Part shown: positions 8,621 through 19,550 of the stretch, piece after piece
How positions within the stretch are numbered: position 1 is the stretch's first letter
Layout: every line of letters begins with the position of its first letter
NCBI GenBank assembly: GCA_963724735.1
Contig: CAVRVX010000013.1
Location: 124,001 to 188,000, forward strand
Source of the DNA: Rhodoplanes sp963724735
GTDB lineage: Bacteria; Pseudomonadota; Alphaproteobacteria; Rhizobiales; Xanthobacteraceae
Reading direction: 5' to 3'
Length of the DNA stretch: 64,000 nt
Position numbers and translations under genes: made by a program
Notes under the pieces: model-generated
Told to the model about the DNA's origin: nothing
The model's database searches: none
The model's input: only the letters and a program-made list of their open reading frames with translations

Positions 8621-9520
8621 ATGGCCCCGTCCGCCCCGCGCGGCGTCATCGCCGCGATCGCCACCGCCATCGATCCGCATGGAGAGCCCGATTGCGGCCG
8701 GTCGATTGCGCTCGCCCGGCACCTGCTCGCGCATGGTTGCGATGGGCTGAACGTGCTCGGCACCACCGGCGAGGCGACCTCGTTTTCGGCGCCGCAGCGC
8801 CAGAATGTAATGAACGCCTATCACGAAGCCGGCCTGCCGCTTTCGCGCTGCCTGGTCGGGACCGGCGCTGCGGCGGTGGCGGACGCCATCGCGCTCACCG
8901 CGCACGCGGCGGAACTCGGCTTCGGCGGGGCGCTGCTGCTGCCGCCCTTCTACTATAAGAATGTCGCCGATGACGGGCTGTTCGTCTATGTCAAGCGCAT
9001 CGTCGCGGCGACCGCCGCGCGCCCGATTCCGCTTTATCTCTATCACTTTCCCGCGCTTTCGAGCGTGCCCTGGCCGCTCCCGCTGATCGGCCGTATGATC
9101 GAGGCGTTCGGACCGCGGATCCGCGGCCTGAAGGATTCCTCCGGCGATATGAATTATGCCCGCGCGGCCGCAGCGATTGCTCAGGATTTCGACGTCTTCC
9201 CCTCGACCGAGGCAGCACTCATGGAAGCCCGGGCGGGTCGTTTCGCCGGGTGTATTTCGGCGACCGTCAATCTCAATTCCGACCTTTGCGCGCGCGCTTA
9301 CCGTGCGGGCGACGCCGACGCCCTGGCGCACGCAAGGGCAATTCGCAACCTCCTGGACGGCACCCCGCTGATTGCCGCCGTCAAGACCCTCCTTGCCCAT
9401 ATCCATGCCGACCACGCGTGGACACGACTCGCGCCCCCACTGTCCGGCCTGAATAGCGCCGACAGCGCCGCGATTATCGCCGGCTATGATCAAATCCGTA
9501 CGGCAAGCCGCGCCGCGTGA
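8621..9520 (+). CDS. Dihydrodipicolinate synthase family (N-acetylneuraminate lyase-type) aldolase
   Basis: Class I aldolase, 299 residues, TIM-barrel fold. The pyruvate-binding motif GTTGE is at 47-51, the catalytic tyrosine is Tyr141 in YHFP, and the Schiff-base lysine is Lys171 in GLKDSSGD. A true biosynthetic DapA usually sits elsewhere and has a more conserved lysine-pathway signature, so this is probably a paralogue working on another keto acid in sugar-acid or amino-acid catabolism. A ribosome site AAGGAG lies 9 bases before the ATG. It is a single gene between a small membrane protein and rpsT. Confidence 0.88.
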   Translation: MAPSAPRGVIAAIATAIDPHGEPDCGRSIALARHLLAHGCDGLNVLGTTGEATSFSAPQRQNVMNAYHEAGLPLSRCLVGTGAAAVADAIALTAHAAELGFGGALLLPPFYYKNVADDGLFVYVKRIVAATAARPIPLYLYHFPALSSVPWPLPLIGRMIEAFGPRIRGLKDSSGDMNYARAAAAIAQDFDVFPSTEAALMEARAGRFAGCISATVNLNSDLCARAYRAGDADALAHARAIRNLLDGTPLIAAVKTLLAHIHADHAWTRLAPPLSGLNSADSAAIIAGYDQIRTASRAA

Positions 9521-9698
9521 TGCCTTACCCAGGGAAGCGTAGTCGACCTGCGCTCGCATCGCTCTCCGCGCGACGGACCGTTGACGCTTACCCGGTGCGC
9601 TCCTATAAGCGGCGCTCGCATTTTCGCGGCGGGAGGCTCGCCGCCACCGCCCTCGCCCCCATATCTGAGGCCGAGGGGCAACTCCAACGGAATTGAAT

Positions 9699-9965
9699 AT
9701 GGCCAATACGAAATCCGCCAAGAAGGCGACCCGCAAGATCGCGCGCCGCACCGAGATCAACAAGGCGCGCCGCTCGCGCATGCGCACTTTTGTCCGCGGC
9801 GTCGAGGACGCGATTGCGAGCGGCGACAAGACAACCGCATTGGCTGCTTTCAAAGCCGCCGAGCCGGTCCTCGTCCGCGCGGCGCAGAAGGGCGTCATCC
9901 ATAAACGGACGGCGAGCCGGAAGGTGTCGCGCCTCGCCCATCAGGTCGCAAAACTGGGTCATTGA
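9699..9965 (+). CDS. rpsT: 30S ribosomal protein S20
   Basis: Primary 16S rRNA-binding protein of the small subunit. The 88-residue product begins MANTKSAKKATRK and is rich in Lys, Arg and Ala, matching S20 in length and sequence. The ATG at 9699 is chosen over a TTG two codons upstream because all S20 proteins begin MANxKSAKK. In Hyphomicrobiales rpsT commonly lies just upstream of dnaA, as here. Confidence 0.97.
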   Translation: MANTKSAKKATRKIARRTEINKARRSRMRTFVRGVEDAIASGDKTTALAAFKAAEPVLVRAAQKGVIHKRTASRKVSRLAHQVAKLGH

Positions 9966-11007
9966 CTCGGGATGCAATGCGAACCCGACCCTGTCACGAG
10001 TAAGTGAGGCTCGGCCCCTCTGTGGCGGAATAGCGACAGGCCGACAATGGCTATCCCTCAGTGAGCTAAGTATTTTTCCACATTGAACGCCTTTATTCGC
10101 CTTTCGTCGGAAAGCCCCAAAAAGCCCTAATTATTTCCAGGGGTTACCCTGGTCCATCGCGCATAAAAAGAGAAGCCGGCGCAAGGCCTTAAGGAGAAAG
10201 GCGAGAATTGCGTTTCGGATTTTGACGAATCCAAGATGGTCGTGCACATGGATATGACGAATATGTGACCAATACGCCACAAAACGACGTTGGCGACCGG
10301 ACTTCGAAAAAAAGGCCTTACATTATTTAGTTGGCGTAAACTCCTCAAGCAGAGCGGCAGGACCGTTTGCACCCCCCCTCCCTCGGCCGGCTTCTGCAGG
10401 TCCGAAGCCCATTGCGAGCCCTCAGGGCCTGTGTAATTGTTAACACCCTCTGGCCGCACGCTGTGGGGCGGCAAAGGGTAAAGGCTGAATTCACAAGTGT
10501 TAAGAAAGCTGGATGCGCAGTTTTGTACGTATTGTGCCGCAGCATTCCAGCTTAATGCCTTGTGAGCGTATCATCCTCTTTTCGTAATCTGTGTAACTGG
10601 AATAGAAAACGTCGCCGGGAGGAAAACGCCGGCGGGCGGGGGTGGTGAATACTTCCAATGCTCGTCGGGCGACAAGAAAGATTGAGGTCGATCATGAAAA
10701 AGATGTGGCACAAAAGGATTTTCGCTATTTTTAGTTGTCCGCCGCCGCTACCCCTCGGATCATATTACCGCGCGTCGAGGCCGCCTTGCGCCTGGCTCGT
10801 TGTTTACGCCCCCCATCGCCGATGACGATGGTGTGGCCGTCCGGATAATCGCCGCGAGCGCCGGCAGGTTTTCAGACAGACCGGCCCCGTCACTGACTGA
10901 TTCATAACCCCGAGTTCGATGACGCAGATTGCGTGAACGCCGCGCGTTCCGTCTTCCGCGGCCACGGACTGTTTTTGCGCGCTGAGTGGAGCGCGAGAGG
11001 CGGAGCT
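9966..11007. other. rpsT-dnaA intergenic region, possible replication origin
   Basis: This 1-kb gap is noticeably richer in A+T than the flanking genes, especially 10090-10350 and 10690-10740, and carries no convincing gene. I find one consensus DnaA box, ttttccaca at 10074-10082. Other CACA/TGTG sites mismatch the TTWTNCACA consensus at two or more positions. Location next to dnaA and the A+T richness fit oriC or a long dnaA promoter region; in several alphaproteobacteria oriC lies elsewhere, near hemE, so this is uncertain. Confidence 0.35.
10074..10082 (+). promoter_or_regulatory. DnaA box
   Basis: The nonamer ttttccaca fits the TTWTNCACA DnaA-box consensus. It lies 109 bp after rpsT. A single box is weak support for an origin. 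Confidence 0.45.
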
Positions 11008-12429
11008 ATGACGAGCATCGACCAAGACCGATGGTCCAGAGTGAAAGGACGTCTTCGCGCCGAGGTCGGCGAAGACATTTTCTCAAGCTGGTTCGGTCGG
11101 ATGGAATTCGAGGGGGTCGACAGCGAGACCGTCCGGTTGTCGGTTCCGACCCGGTTCCTCAAGAGCTGGATTCAGTCGCACTATTGCGACCGCGTGCTCG
11201 CTTGCTGGAAGGACGAAGAGCCGTGCGTGCGCCGCATCGACCTGATCGTCCGGTCGGGCATATTGCGCTCGCCGATCGCGGCCAAGCCTCCGATCATTCA
11301 TCTCAACGGCGAAGCCGGTGCCCTGGTGGCGGACGACCTCAACGGGCGCGTTCTCGCCCAGCGGCCGGCGTCCGCATCCGGCGCCTTCGGCGGATCGCCG
11401 CTCGATCCGCGCCTCACCTTCGAGAATTTCGTCGTCGGGCGGGCCAATTCTCTCGCCCACGCCGCGGCGAAGCAGGTCGCGATGGCGTCGCGCGACGATC
11501 CGGTGATGTTCAATCCGTTGTACGTCCACGCGCAGGTGGGCTTGGGCAAGACCCATCTATTGCAAGCGATCGCCTGGGCGGGCAACGCCGGAGCGCGGCG
11601 GCTGCTCTATCTGACCGCCGAGAAATTCGTGTTCGGCTTCGTCTCCTCGCTGCGCACCCAGACCACGCTCGCCTTCAAGGAGCTGCTGCGCGGAACCGAC
11701 GTGCTGCTGGTCGACGATCTGCAGTTCCTGCAGGGCAAGTCGACCCACGCCGAGTTCTCGCATACGCTGAACGCCATGATCGACGCCGGCCGCCAAGTCG
11801 TCCTTGCCGCCGACCGTCCGCCGCTCGATCTGGAAAATCTCGACGACCGGGTGCGCTCGCGGCTCGCCTCCGGCCTCGTCGTCGAAATGGGACCGCTCGG
11901 CGAGGAATTGCGGCTGGAAATTCTCCAGCGCCGGACCGCCGCCGCCCGCGCCCATCATCCGGAGTTCGACGTGCCGGTCGCGGTGTTGGCTCACATCGCC
12001 AAGTCCGTCGCCAACAATGGGCGCGACCTCGAGGGCGCGCTGAACCGGCTGCTCGCGGTGAGCAAGCTGACCGGAGCGCCGATTACGCTCGAGCTGGCCG
12101 AGCGAGAAATCCGCGACTTGATCCGCCCGGCCGAGCCGCGCAAGGTCAAGATCGAGGAAATCCAGCGGATCGTCGCGCGGCGCTACAATGTCAGCCGCGG
12201 CGATCTCCTGTCCTCGCGGCGCACCGCCAATGTCGTGCGCCCGCGGCAGATCGCGATGTATCTCGCCAAGACGCTGACCCTGCGCTCGCTGCCGGAGATC
12301 GGGCGGCGCTTTGGCGGACGCGATCACACCACGGTGCTGCACGCGGTGCGCAAGATCGAGGGCCTGGTCGGCAACGACGGAGCGCTCGCCGAAGAAATCG
12401 AGACGATCAAGCGAGAGCTCCAGGAATAA
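11008..12429 (+). CDS. dnaA: Chromosomal replication initiator protein DnaA
   Basis: AAA+ ATPase that melts oriC and loads helicase. The 473-residue product has domain I (about 1-85, with DRWSRVKGRL at the start), a short linker, the AAA+ core with Walker A GLGKTH (178-183) and Walker B LLVDD (233-237), and the C-terminal DNA-binding domain ending with the GRDHTTVLHA box-recognition signature at 437-446. I chose ATG at 11008, since MTSIDQDRWSRVK matches DnaA starts in Bradyrhizobium relatives and a GGCGGAG precedes it; a GTG at 10933 would add 25 unrelated residues. It is followed by dnaN after 213 bp. Confidence 0.96.
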   Translation: MTSIDQDRWSRVKGRLRAEVGEDIFSSWFGRMEFEGVDSETVRLSVPTRFLKSWIQSHYCDRVLACWKDEEPCVRRIDLIVRSGILRSPIAAKPPIIHLNGEAGALVADDLNGRVLAQRPASASGAFGGSPLDPRLTFENFVVGRANSLAHAAAKQVAMASRDDPVMFNPLYVHAQVGLGKTHLLQAIAWAGNAGARRLLYLTAEKFVFGFVSSLRTQTTLAFKELLRGTDVLLVDDLQFLQGKSTHAEFSHTLNAMIDAGRQVVLAADRPPLDLENLDDRVRSRLASGLVVEMGPLGEELRLEILQRRTAAARAHHPEFDVPVAVLAHIAKSVANNGRDLEGALNRLLAVSKLTGAPITLELAEREIRDLIRPAEPRKVKIEEIQRIVARRYNVSRGDLLSSRRTANVVRPRQIAMYLAKTLTLRSLPEIGRRFGGRDHTTVLHAVRKIEGLVGNDGALAEEIETIKRELQE

Positions 12430-12642
12430 TGCTAGAAGGCGGCCCACGTGGCCGCAATGCACGTCAACGGCCGACGAGGGCGAAAAAAGCCCACCATCGC
12501 CACCGCCGCCCTTGCCGAATCCGCGCCGGCGCGGCAGTTTTATCGGCTCCGGCGCCGGGGGAGCGCCGGAACGCCTGGCGTGAGCGGCCGCCCCGCCCCG
12601 GGTTCGCCCGCGCCAGCCTGAGTGAGTCGAGCGGAGTGCCGC

Positions 12643-13761
12643 ATGAAAGTCACCGTTGAGCGGTCCGAGCTGTTGCGCACGTTGTCGCATGTCCACCGCG
12701 TGGTCGAGCGGCGCAGCACCATTCCCATCCTGGCCAATGTCATGGTTCGCGCCGAGAGCGGTCAGCTTGCCTTCAAGGCGACCGACCTTGATCTCGAGAT
12801 CCTGGAGGCGATCCCCGCGGACGTGGCCTCCGGCGGCGTCACCACGGTTCCCGCTCATATGTTCTACGAGATCGTGCGCAAGCTCCCCGAAGGCGCGCAG
12901 GTGGTGCTCGAAGGCTCGGGCGACCGCGCCGTCCTGGTGATCCGCGCCGGGCGATCGCGGTTTACGTTGCAAACCCTGCCCGAGACCGACTTTCCCGATC
13001 TCGCCGCCGGCGACATGACACATGAATTCACGCTGGCGGCGGCCGATCTCAAGCGCCTCATCGACAAGACGCAGTTCGCGATCTCGACCGAGGAAACGCG
13101 CTACTATCTCAACGGCATCTACTTGCATACGGCGGGCGAAGGAAAGAAGGCTGTCCTGCGCGCGGTGGCGACCGACGGCCATCGGCTGGCGCAAGTGGAG
13201 CTCGCCGCGCCCGCCGGCGCCGCGGGAATGCCGGGCGTCATCATTCCGCGCAAGACGGTGGGCGAAGTGCAGCGCCTGGTCGAAGACCTCGATGGGGAGA
13301 TCAAGCTCGAGCTGTCGGCGACGAAGATTCGGTTCACCATCGGCCCGGTGGTGCTCACCTCCAAGCTGATCGACGGCACCTTCCCCGACTATGCGCGCGT
13401 CATCCCGCTCGGCAACGACAAGCAGCTCGAAGTCGAGAAGCGCCATTTCGAGCAGGCGGTGGACCGCGTGTCGACCGTCGCGAGCGAGCGCGGACGGGCG
13501 GTGAAGCTCTCGCTCTCGGGCGGCCGTTTGGTGCTTTCGGTGATCAATCCGGATTCCGGCAGCGCGACCGAGGAGATCGAGGTCGGCTATGACGCCGACC
13601 CGCTCGATATCGGCTTCAACTCTCGCTACCTGCTCGACATTGCGGCGCAGATCGACGGCGACACCGCGGTGCTCAAGCTCGCCGATCCCGGTTCGCCCAC
13701 CCTCATCCAGGACAAGGAAGCCAAGGGCGCGCTCTATGTGCTGATGCCCATGCGGGTGTAA
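12643..13761 (+). CDS. dnaN: DNA polymerase III beta subunit (sliding clamp)
   Basis: Ring-shaped processivity clamp. The 372-residue protein starts MKVTVERSELLRTLSHVHRV with the RRSTIPILANVM motif of the first clamp domain and ends ALYVLMPMRV, the usual C-terminal motif (PMRV/L) near the binding cleft. Three clamp repeats of about 120 residues are expected over this length. The ATG at 12643 is preferred to an alternative start seven codons upstream. It would normally be followed directly by recF; here a DUF559 gene and repeats intervene. Confidence 0.97.
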   Translation: MKVTVERSELLRTLSHVHRVVERRSTIPILANVMVRAESGQLAFKATDLDLEILEAIPADVASGGVTTVPAHMFYEIVRKLPEGAQVVLEGSGDRAVLVIRAGRSRFTLQTLPETDFPDLAAGDMTHEFTLAAADLKRLIDKTQFAISTEETRYYLNGIYLHTAGEGKKAVLRAVATDGHRLAQVELAAPAGAAGMPGVIIPRKTVGEVQRLVEDLDGEIKLELSATKIRFTIGPVVLTSKLIDGTFPDYARVIPLGNDKQLEVEKRHFEQAVDRVSTVASERGRAVKLSLSGGRLVLSVINPDSGSATEEIEVGYDADPLDIGFNSRYLLDIAAQIDGDTAVLKLADPGSPTLIQDKEAKGALYVLMPMRV

Positions 13762-13826
13762 GGCTCAGGGGGCCACTCGGATTTTGGCGTCGATTTGCCG
13801 ATAGATTTCGAGCGCAGTGATTTATT

Positions 13827-13887
13827 GCCCTCTCCCCTTGTGGGAGAGGGCGGCGAGCAGTCAACGACTGCGAGCCGGGTGAGGGGT
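13827..13887. repeat. Left arm of an inverted hairpin-rich repeat flanking the DUF559 gene
   Basis: The arm contains a perfect 10-bp hairpin (gccctctccc at 13827-13836 with gggagagggc at 13842-13851), an inner hairpin (gcagtc/gactgc, 13857-13871) and the segment ccgggtgaggggt (13875-13887). The same elements appear in inverse order at 14263-14320. The ATG of the DUF559 gene lies three bases after this arm. Confidence 0.9.
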
Positions 13888-13889
13888 TA

Positions 13890-14357
13890 ATGGCAACGGA
13901 GCCGCACCATCGCCCCGTCGGAAAAGCGATACGTGGAAATGCGCGACGCATGCGCCGCCGGCCAACGGATGCCGAAGATGCGATGTGGCGTCTATTGCGT
14001 AGCCGTCGTTTCGAGGGTCTGAAATTCAGGCGTCAAGTTCCGTTCAAGAATTTCATTCTCGATTTTGTCTGCTTCGAACTGCGGCTGGTTGTCGAGATCG
14101 ATGGGAGCCAGCACTTCGGCGCGGTGTGTGATCAGCGGCGGCAGCGCGTTCTCCAAGAAGAGGGGTTCGACATCGTCCGTTATTGGAACAATGATTTACT
14201 CCAGCGGCCCCGGCTGGTTCTAGATGACCTATTTTATCGAATCTGCCGGCTGAAATCGCTTGACCCCTCACCCGGCGCCGCGAAGTACGCGGCGCCGCCC
14301 TCTCCCACAAGGGGAGAGGGAAGTAGCACGCGGGTCGACCGCTGCGATCAGACCTGA
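13890..14357 (+). CDS. DUF559 (Vsr/restriction-fold) endonuclease-like protein
   Basis: A 155-residue protein of the DUF559 family, related to very-short-patch-repair endonucleases. After a basic N-terminus come RRRPTDAEDAMWRLLRSRRF, then GLKFRRQVPF, NFILDFVCFELRLVVEIDGSQH (contains the D and E...D residues that form the metal site in this fold) and FDIVRYWNNDLL. The last 30 or so residues (after LKSLDPSPGAA) are translated from the right-hand repeat arm and are unlikely to be part of the fold. It stops two bases before the recF GTG. The biological role of DUF559 proteins is not settled. Position inside dnaN-recF and the flanking inverted repeats suggest insertion. Confidence 0.88.
   Translation: MATEPHHRPVGKAIRGNARRMRRRPTDAEDAMWRLLRSRRFEGLKFRRQVPFKNFILDFVCFELRLVVEIDGSQHFGAVCDQRRQRVLQEEGFDIVRYWNNDLLQRPRLVLDDLFYRICRLKSLDPSPGAAKYAAPPSPTRGEGSSTRVDRCDQT
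14263..14320. repeat. Right arm of the inverted repeat flanking the DUF559 gene
   Basis: Inverted copy of 13827-13887: acccctcacccgg (14263-14275), an inner hairpin ggcgccgcg/cgcggcgcc, and the outer hairpin ccctctcccacaaggggagaggg (14298-14320). The outer and boundary segments match the left arm's complement almost base for base, while the inner hairpin differs in sequence but not in design. The arm lies within the 3' end of the DUF559 gene. Confidence 0.9.
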
Positions 14358-14359
14358 CA

Positions 14360-15502
14360 GTGGCGACCGTCGCCCCCCGCATCCGCCGCCTCGCGCTCTC
14401 GAATTTCCGCAGCTATCGTGCGGCGAGCCTGTCGATTGAATGCGACCTCGTGGCGCTCGCCGGACCAAACGGCGCGGGAAAAACCAATATTCTCGAGTCG
14501 CTGTCGTTTCTTGCGCCCGGCCGCGGCCTGCGCCGCGCCACGCTCGACGAGGTCGCCTTCAACGAAGGCGACGGCTCGTGGGCGGTGGCGGCGGAAGTGG
14601 AAGGCGCGTTCGGGCTCGTCAACCTGGGCACCGGCATCGCAGCGCCCGCGGGCGAGGACGCCGTCGTATCGCGCGAGTGCCGGATCGACCGCGAGCCGGT
14701 CGGCTCGGCGGCGGCCTTCGCCGACCACCTGCGCGTGGTCTGGCTCGTGCCGGCGATGGACACACTGTTTCTCGGACCCGCGTCGGAGCGCCGGCGCTTT
14801 CTCGACCGCCTCGTGCTCGCCGTCCAGCCGGATCACGGCGCGCGCGTCGCTGCGCTCGAACGCGCGCTGCGTTCCCGCAACCGGTTGCTCGAAAGCCCCC
14901 TCCCCGACCTGCATTGGCTCGACGCGACCGAGCACCAAACCGCCGAGCTTGCGGTCGCGGTCGCCGCCGCCCGCGCCGAGACGGTGCAGCGGCTGGCCGC
15001 CCTCGCCAAAAGCCGGCGCGGCGACTCCTTCCCGTCGGCGGAACTTGCGCTCGATGGGTGGATGGAGGCCATGGGGCTCACGCGGCCTGCGATCGAGGTG
15101 GAAGACCGCTATCGCGCGGTGCTGCGCGAAAACCGCTCGCGCGACGCCGCCGCCGGGCGCACCCTCGACGGGCCGCATCTCACCGATCTCGTCGTCCGCT
15201 ACGCACCGAAGGCAATTCCCGCGCGCGACGCCTCGACCGGCGAGCAGAAGGCGCTTCTCGTCACGCTCGTGCTCGCCCATGCGAGTCTGGTCGCCGAGAT
15301 GACCGGCATCGCGCCGGTGATGCTGCTTGACGAGGTGCTCGCCCATCTCGATCCCGAGCGGCGGGCGGCGCTGTTCGCGGCGCTCGCCGCGCTCGGCGCG
15401 CAGGTCTGGATGACCGCCGCCGACCCCGCCTTGTTCGCCCCGCTCGCGGCTGCGGCCGACCGATTCGACGTCGCCCCGGGACACGTCGCGCTCACCCGCT
15501 AG
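14360..15502 (+). CDS. recF: DNA replication and repair protein RecF
   Basis: SMC-like ATPase that helps load RecA at gaps with RecO and RecR. The 380-residue protein begins with a GTG and the LRLSNFRSY-like motif LALSNFRSYR, has Walker A GPNGAGKTN at 35-43, the signature STGEQKALLV near residue 292 and Walker B VMLLDEVLAHLD near 321. Length fits RecF. It follows the DUF559 stop by two bases and may depend on translation or transcription coming through the repeat element. Confidence 0.95.
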   Translation: MATVAPRIRRLALSNFRSYRAASLSIECDLVALAGPNGAGKTNILESLSFLAPGRGLRRATLDEVAFNEGDGSWAVAAEVEGAFGLVNLGTGIAAPAGEDAVVSRECRIDREPVGSAAAFADHLRVVWLVPAMDTLFLGPASERRRFLDRLVLAVQPDHGARVAALERALRSRNRLLESPLPDLHWLDATEHQTAELAVAVAAARAETVQRLAALAKSRRGDSFPSAELALDGWMEAMGLTRPAIEVEDRYRAVLRENRSRDAAAGRTLDGPHLTDLVVRYAPKAIPARDASTGEQKALLVTLVLAHASLVAEMTGIAPVMLLDEVLAHLDPERRAALFAALAALGAQVWMTAADPALFAPLAAAADRFDVAPGHVALTR

Positions 15503-15701
15503 CGGCTTGCGCGCGACCCGTTCAGACGGCTTGCGCAGCGTGCTGCGAGAGAGTTGCGCCGGCGGGCGCGGAAGCCTTGAAAATTCGCGCATTCACAACC
15601 ATTTAAGTGCCATCACTTTGGCCTGTACCGCACCCGCTTTTCATGCCACATCGATGACCTGAAGCGGTCGGACGACCGACCCGATTCGCACCCCCGTTCC
15701 C

Positions 15702-18131
<2,430 letters not shown>

Positions 18132-18242
18132 CCGGCAACCCCGTTCCTCCCCACCTTCATCCGGCCGAGGGGCGGTGCGAGAGTGCGCAAGCGCCGCGCC
18201 GGCTTGCATCGGTTAAACCGGCAGCAAAAAACAGCGTTAATG

Positions 18243-18278
18243 CTCCCTTCCCCGCAGTGCTGCATTGCGGGGGAGAGA
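18243..18278. repeat. Polypyrimidine hairpin repeat downstream of gyrB
   Basis: The 14-base arms ctcccttccccgca and tgcgggggagagag pair with two mismatches around a loop of 8 bases. Its C/T-rich arm resembles the hairpins at 13827, 30024 and 63067. It could end gyrB transcription or be a dispersed extragenic repeat; there is no T tract. Confidence 0.55.
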
Positions 18279-18554
18279 GCCTAATGTGACGCGATGGGCA
18301 CAGTGCCTTCGCAACAGCGCGGTTATTCCGAATACGCGCAAGTCCGCGCTCGACTCTTTATAGGCCATCACACATACTGACCGTCCGCGGTCGAGTTCGG
18401 GGCTGGCTGCACGGTGACAGCCCCGATAGATGCGTGGGGCATGCTCCTCTTTGGTGGCAAACGCTCCGACTGTGCCGGAGCCGTCTTGCCAAGCGCGGGG
18501 GGAGGGGTGTGGATGTCCTCCGGGGCGGTCTAGAACGCCTTCGACGGGCCAAAT

Positions 18555-18588
18555 CCGCCGTCAACGGGCGCGAGCTCGTTGACGGCGG
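18555..18588. terminator. Perfect 12-bp inverted repeat, possible terminator
   Basis: Arms ccgccgtcaacg (18555-18566) and cgttgacggcgg (18577-18588) pair perfectly around a 10-base loop; cgttttcc follows on the plus strand. No plus-strand gene precedes it closely, so it could end a small RNA or be an operator-like palindrome. Confidence 0.4.
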
Positions 18589-18667
18589 TCGTCGTTTTCC
18601 TCTGATGTCGCACGGCCGAACCCGGAAGCCGATCGCACGTCGCACAATTCTCGCAGAAGCACGCCGC

Positions 18668-18874
18668 TCAGGCGATCTCGATGTCGCCCGTAATCTCGAA
18701 GGCAAGCTCAATCCCCTCCAAGGTGATCGTCGCCTTGGCTGGAAACGAGGTGCGGCCCTTCAGCCGGCCGCCGGCGGCGGCCTCATGCACGGCCCGTTCG
18801 ATCTCGCGCTGCGCCGTGACGCCGAGCTTCTTGAGGAATTTGCGCACGCTCAGATTCAACGCTTCCTCGTCCAT
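18668..18874 (-). CDS. DUF6494 family small protein
   Basis: A 68-residue acidic/basic protein beginning MDEEALNLSVRKFLKKLGVTAQREIE, the hallmark of the DUF6494 family that is widespread in proteobacteria. It has no signal or membrane segment. Function is unknown. A strong site, GGAGGAGC, precedes the ATG. Its first 92 bases overlap the 3' end of the methyltransferase gene in another frame on the same strand. Confidence 0.85.
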   Translation of the reverse strand: MDEEALNLSVRKFLKKLGVTAQREIERAVHEAAAGGRLKGRTSFPAKATITLEGIELAFEITGDIEIA

Positions 18875-19526
18875 CGCCGCTCCTCCGATTGTCTTTGCCG
18901 AAACGGATGAGGGAGAAATGGCCGAGCGGCGGCATCGGCCGGCGCTCGATGACGTGCAGGCCCGGCGAGCGCTCGGCCCAGGCGCGCAGACGATCGAAGG
19001 GGAATTCGGGCCGCCAGCCGAGCCTTCGCGCCATCGGCGCGAACCATTTCTCGAACCCGCGCCGCAAACCGGCCTCCGCGCCGATGTGATTGACGAGGAT
19101 GATTTCGCCGCCTGGCCGCGTCACGCGCGCGAACTCGTCAAGGGTCGCCTCCGGATCGGGCACCGCCGTGATCACATATTGCGCCACCACGACACCGAAG
19201 AAGCCGTCCGCGAAGCCGAGCTGTTCGGCGTCCATCACCGCGAGCGCCTCGACATTGGAAAGCTTGCGCTCCGCGACGCGCTCCTGCGCCTTGCGCAGCA
19301 TCGGCTCGGACAGGTCGACGCCGACCAGGCGGCTTTCGCGCGCATAGTCGGGTAGCGAAATGCCGGTCCCCACGCCCACTTCGAGGATCCGCCCCCCGAC
19401 GCGCTCGGCCGCTGCGATTGCCGCCTTGCGGCCGCGTTCGAATACGCCGCCGAACACGAGATCATAGACCGGCGCCCACCGCGCATAGGCCTTCGCGATC
19501 GTGTCTCGGTCGATCTCGCCGACCAT
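18783..19526 (-). CDS. SAM-dependent methyltransferase, PmtA-like (phosphatidylethanolamine N-methyltransferase)
   Basis: Class I methyltransferase; the SAM motif ILEVGVGTG lies at about 47-55 and the later VVAQYVITAVPDPE and LDEFARVTRPGGEIILVNH segments match the Rhodobacter-type phosphatidylethanolamine N-methyltransferase, which makes phosphatidylcholine. The expected C-terminus HFSLIRF is reached at about residue 205; the frame then runs about 40 residues further, through the start of the DUF6494 gene, giving an Arg/Gly/Ala-rich tail that looks non-native. Either the natural stop was lost or the genes overlap by 92 bases. Methyltransferase is certain, lipid substrate probable. Confidence 0.8.
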   Translation of the reverse strand: MVGEIDRDTIAKAYARWAPVYDLVFGGVFERGRKAAIAAAERVGGRILEVGVGTGISLPDYARESRLVGVDLSEPMLRKAQERVAERKLSNVEALAVMDAEQLGFADGFFGVVVAQYVITAVPDPEATLDEFARVTRPGGEIILVNHIGAEAGLRRGFEKWFAPMARRLGWRPEFPFDRLRAWAERSPGLHVIERRPMPPLGHFSLIRFGKDNRRSGDGRGSVESERAQIPQEARRHGAARDRTGRA

Positions 19527-19550
19527 TGCCGCCCCCCACAGCTGTAATGC

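Larger units (their letters stand above)
18132..18667. other. Gene-free interval after gyrB with two inverted repeats
   Basis: No frame here has protein-like composition. The interval holds a hairpin-forming repeat at 18243-18278 (ctcccttccccgca against tgcgggggagagag, 12 of 14 pairs) and a perfect 12-bp inverted repeat at 18555-18588. The first resembles the dispersed polypyrimidine hairpins seen elsewhere in the window. Confidence 0.6.

Noticed and set aside
10127..10545. Short minus-strand frames in the rpsT-dnaA gap
   Set aside because: Nothing recognisable; composition and placement fit non-coding DNA.
11557..13446. Minus-strand frame of 629 codons across dnaA and dnaN
   Set aside because: It is a high-G+C antisense frame to dnaA and dnaN, with Arg/Asp/His-rich composition and no known motif. 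Similar antisense frames occur over most genes in this window.
13827..14320. DUF559 gene as a Vsr mismatch endonuclease with a methylase partner
   Set aside because: No C5-methyltransferase gene is adjacent, and Vsr proper has a different zinc-binding pattern; family-level DUF559 is the safe call.
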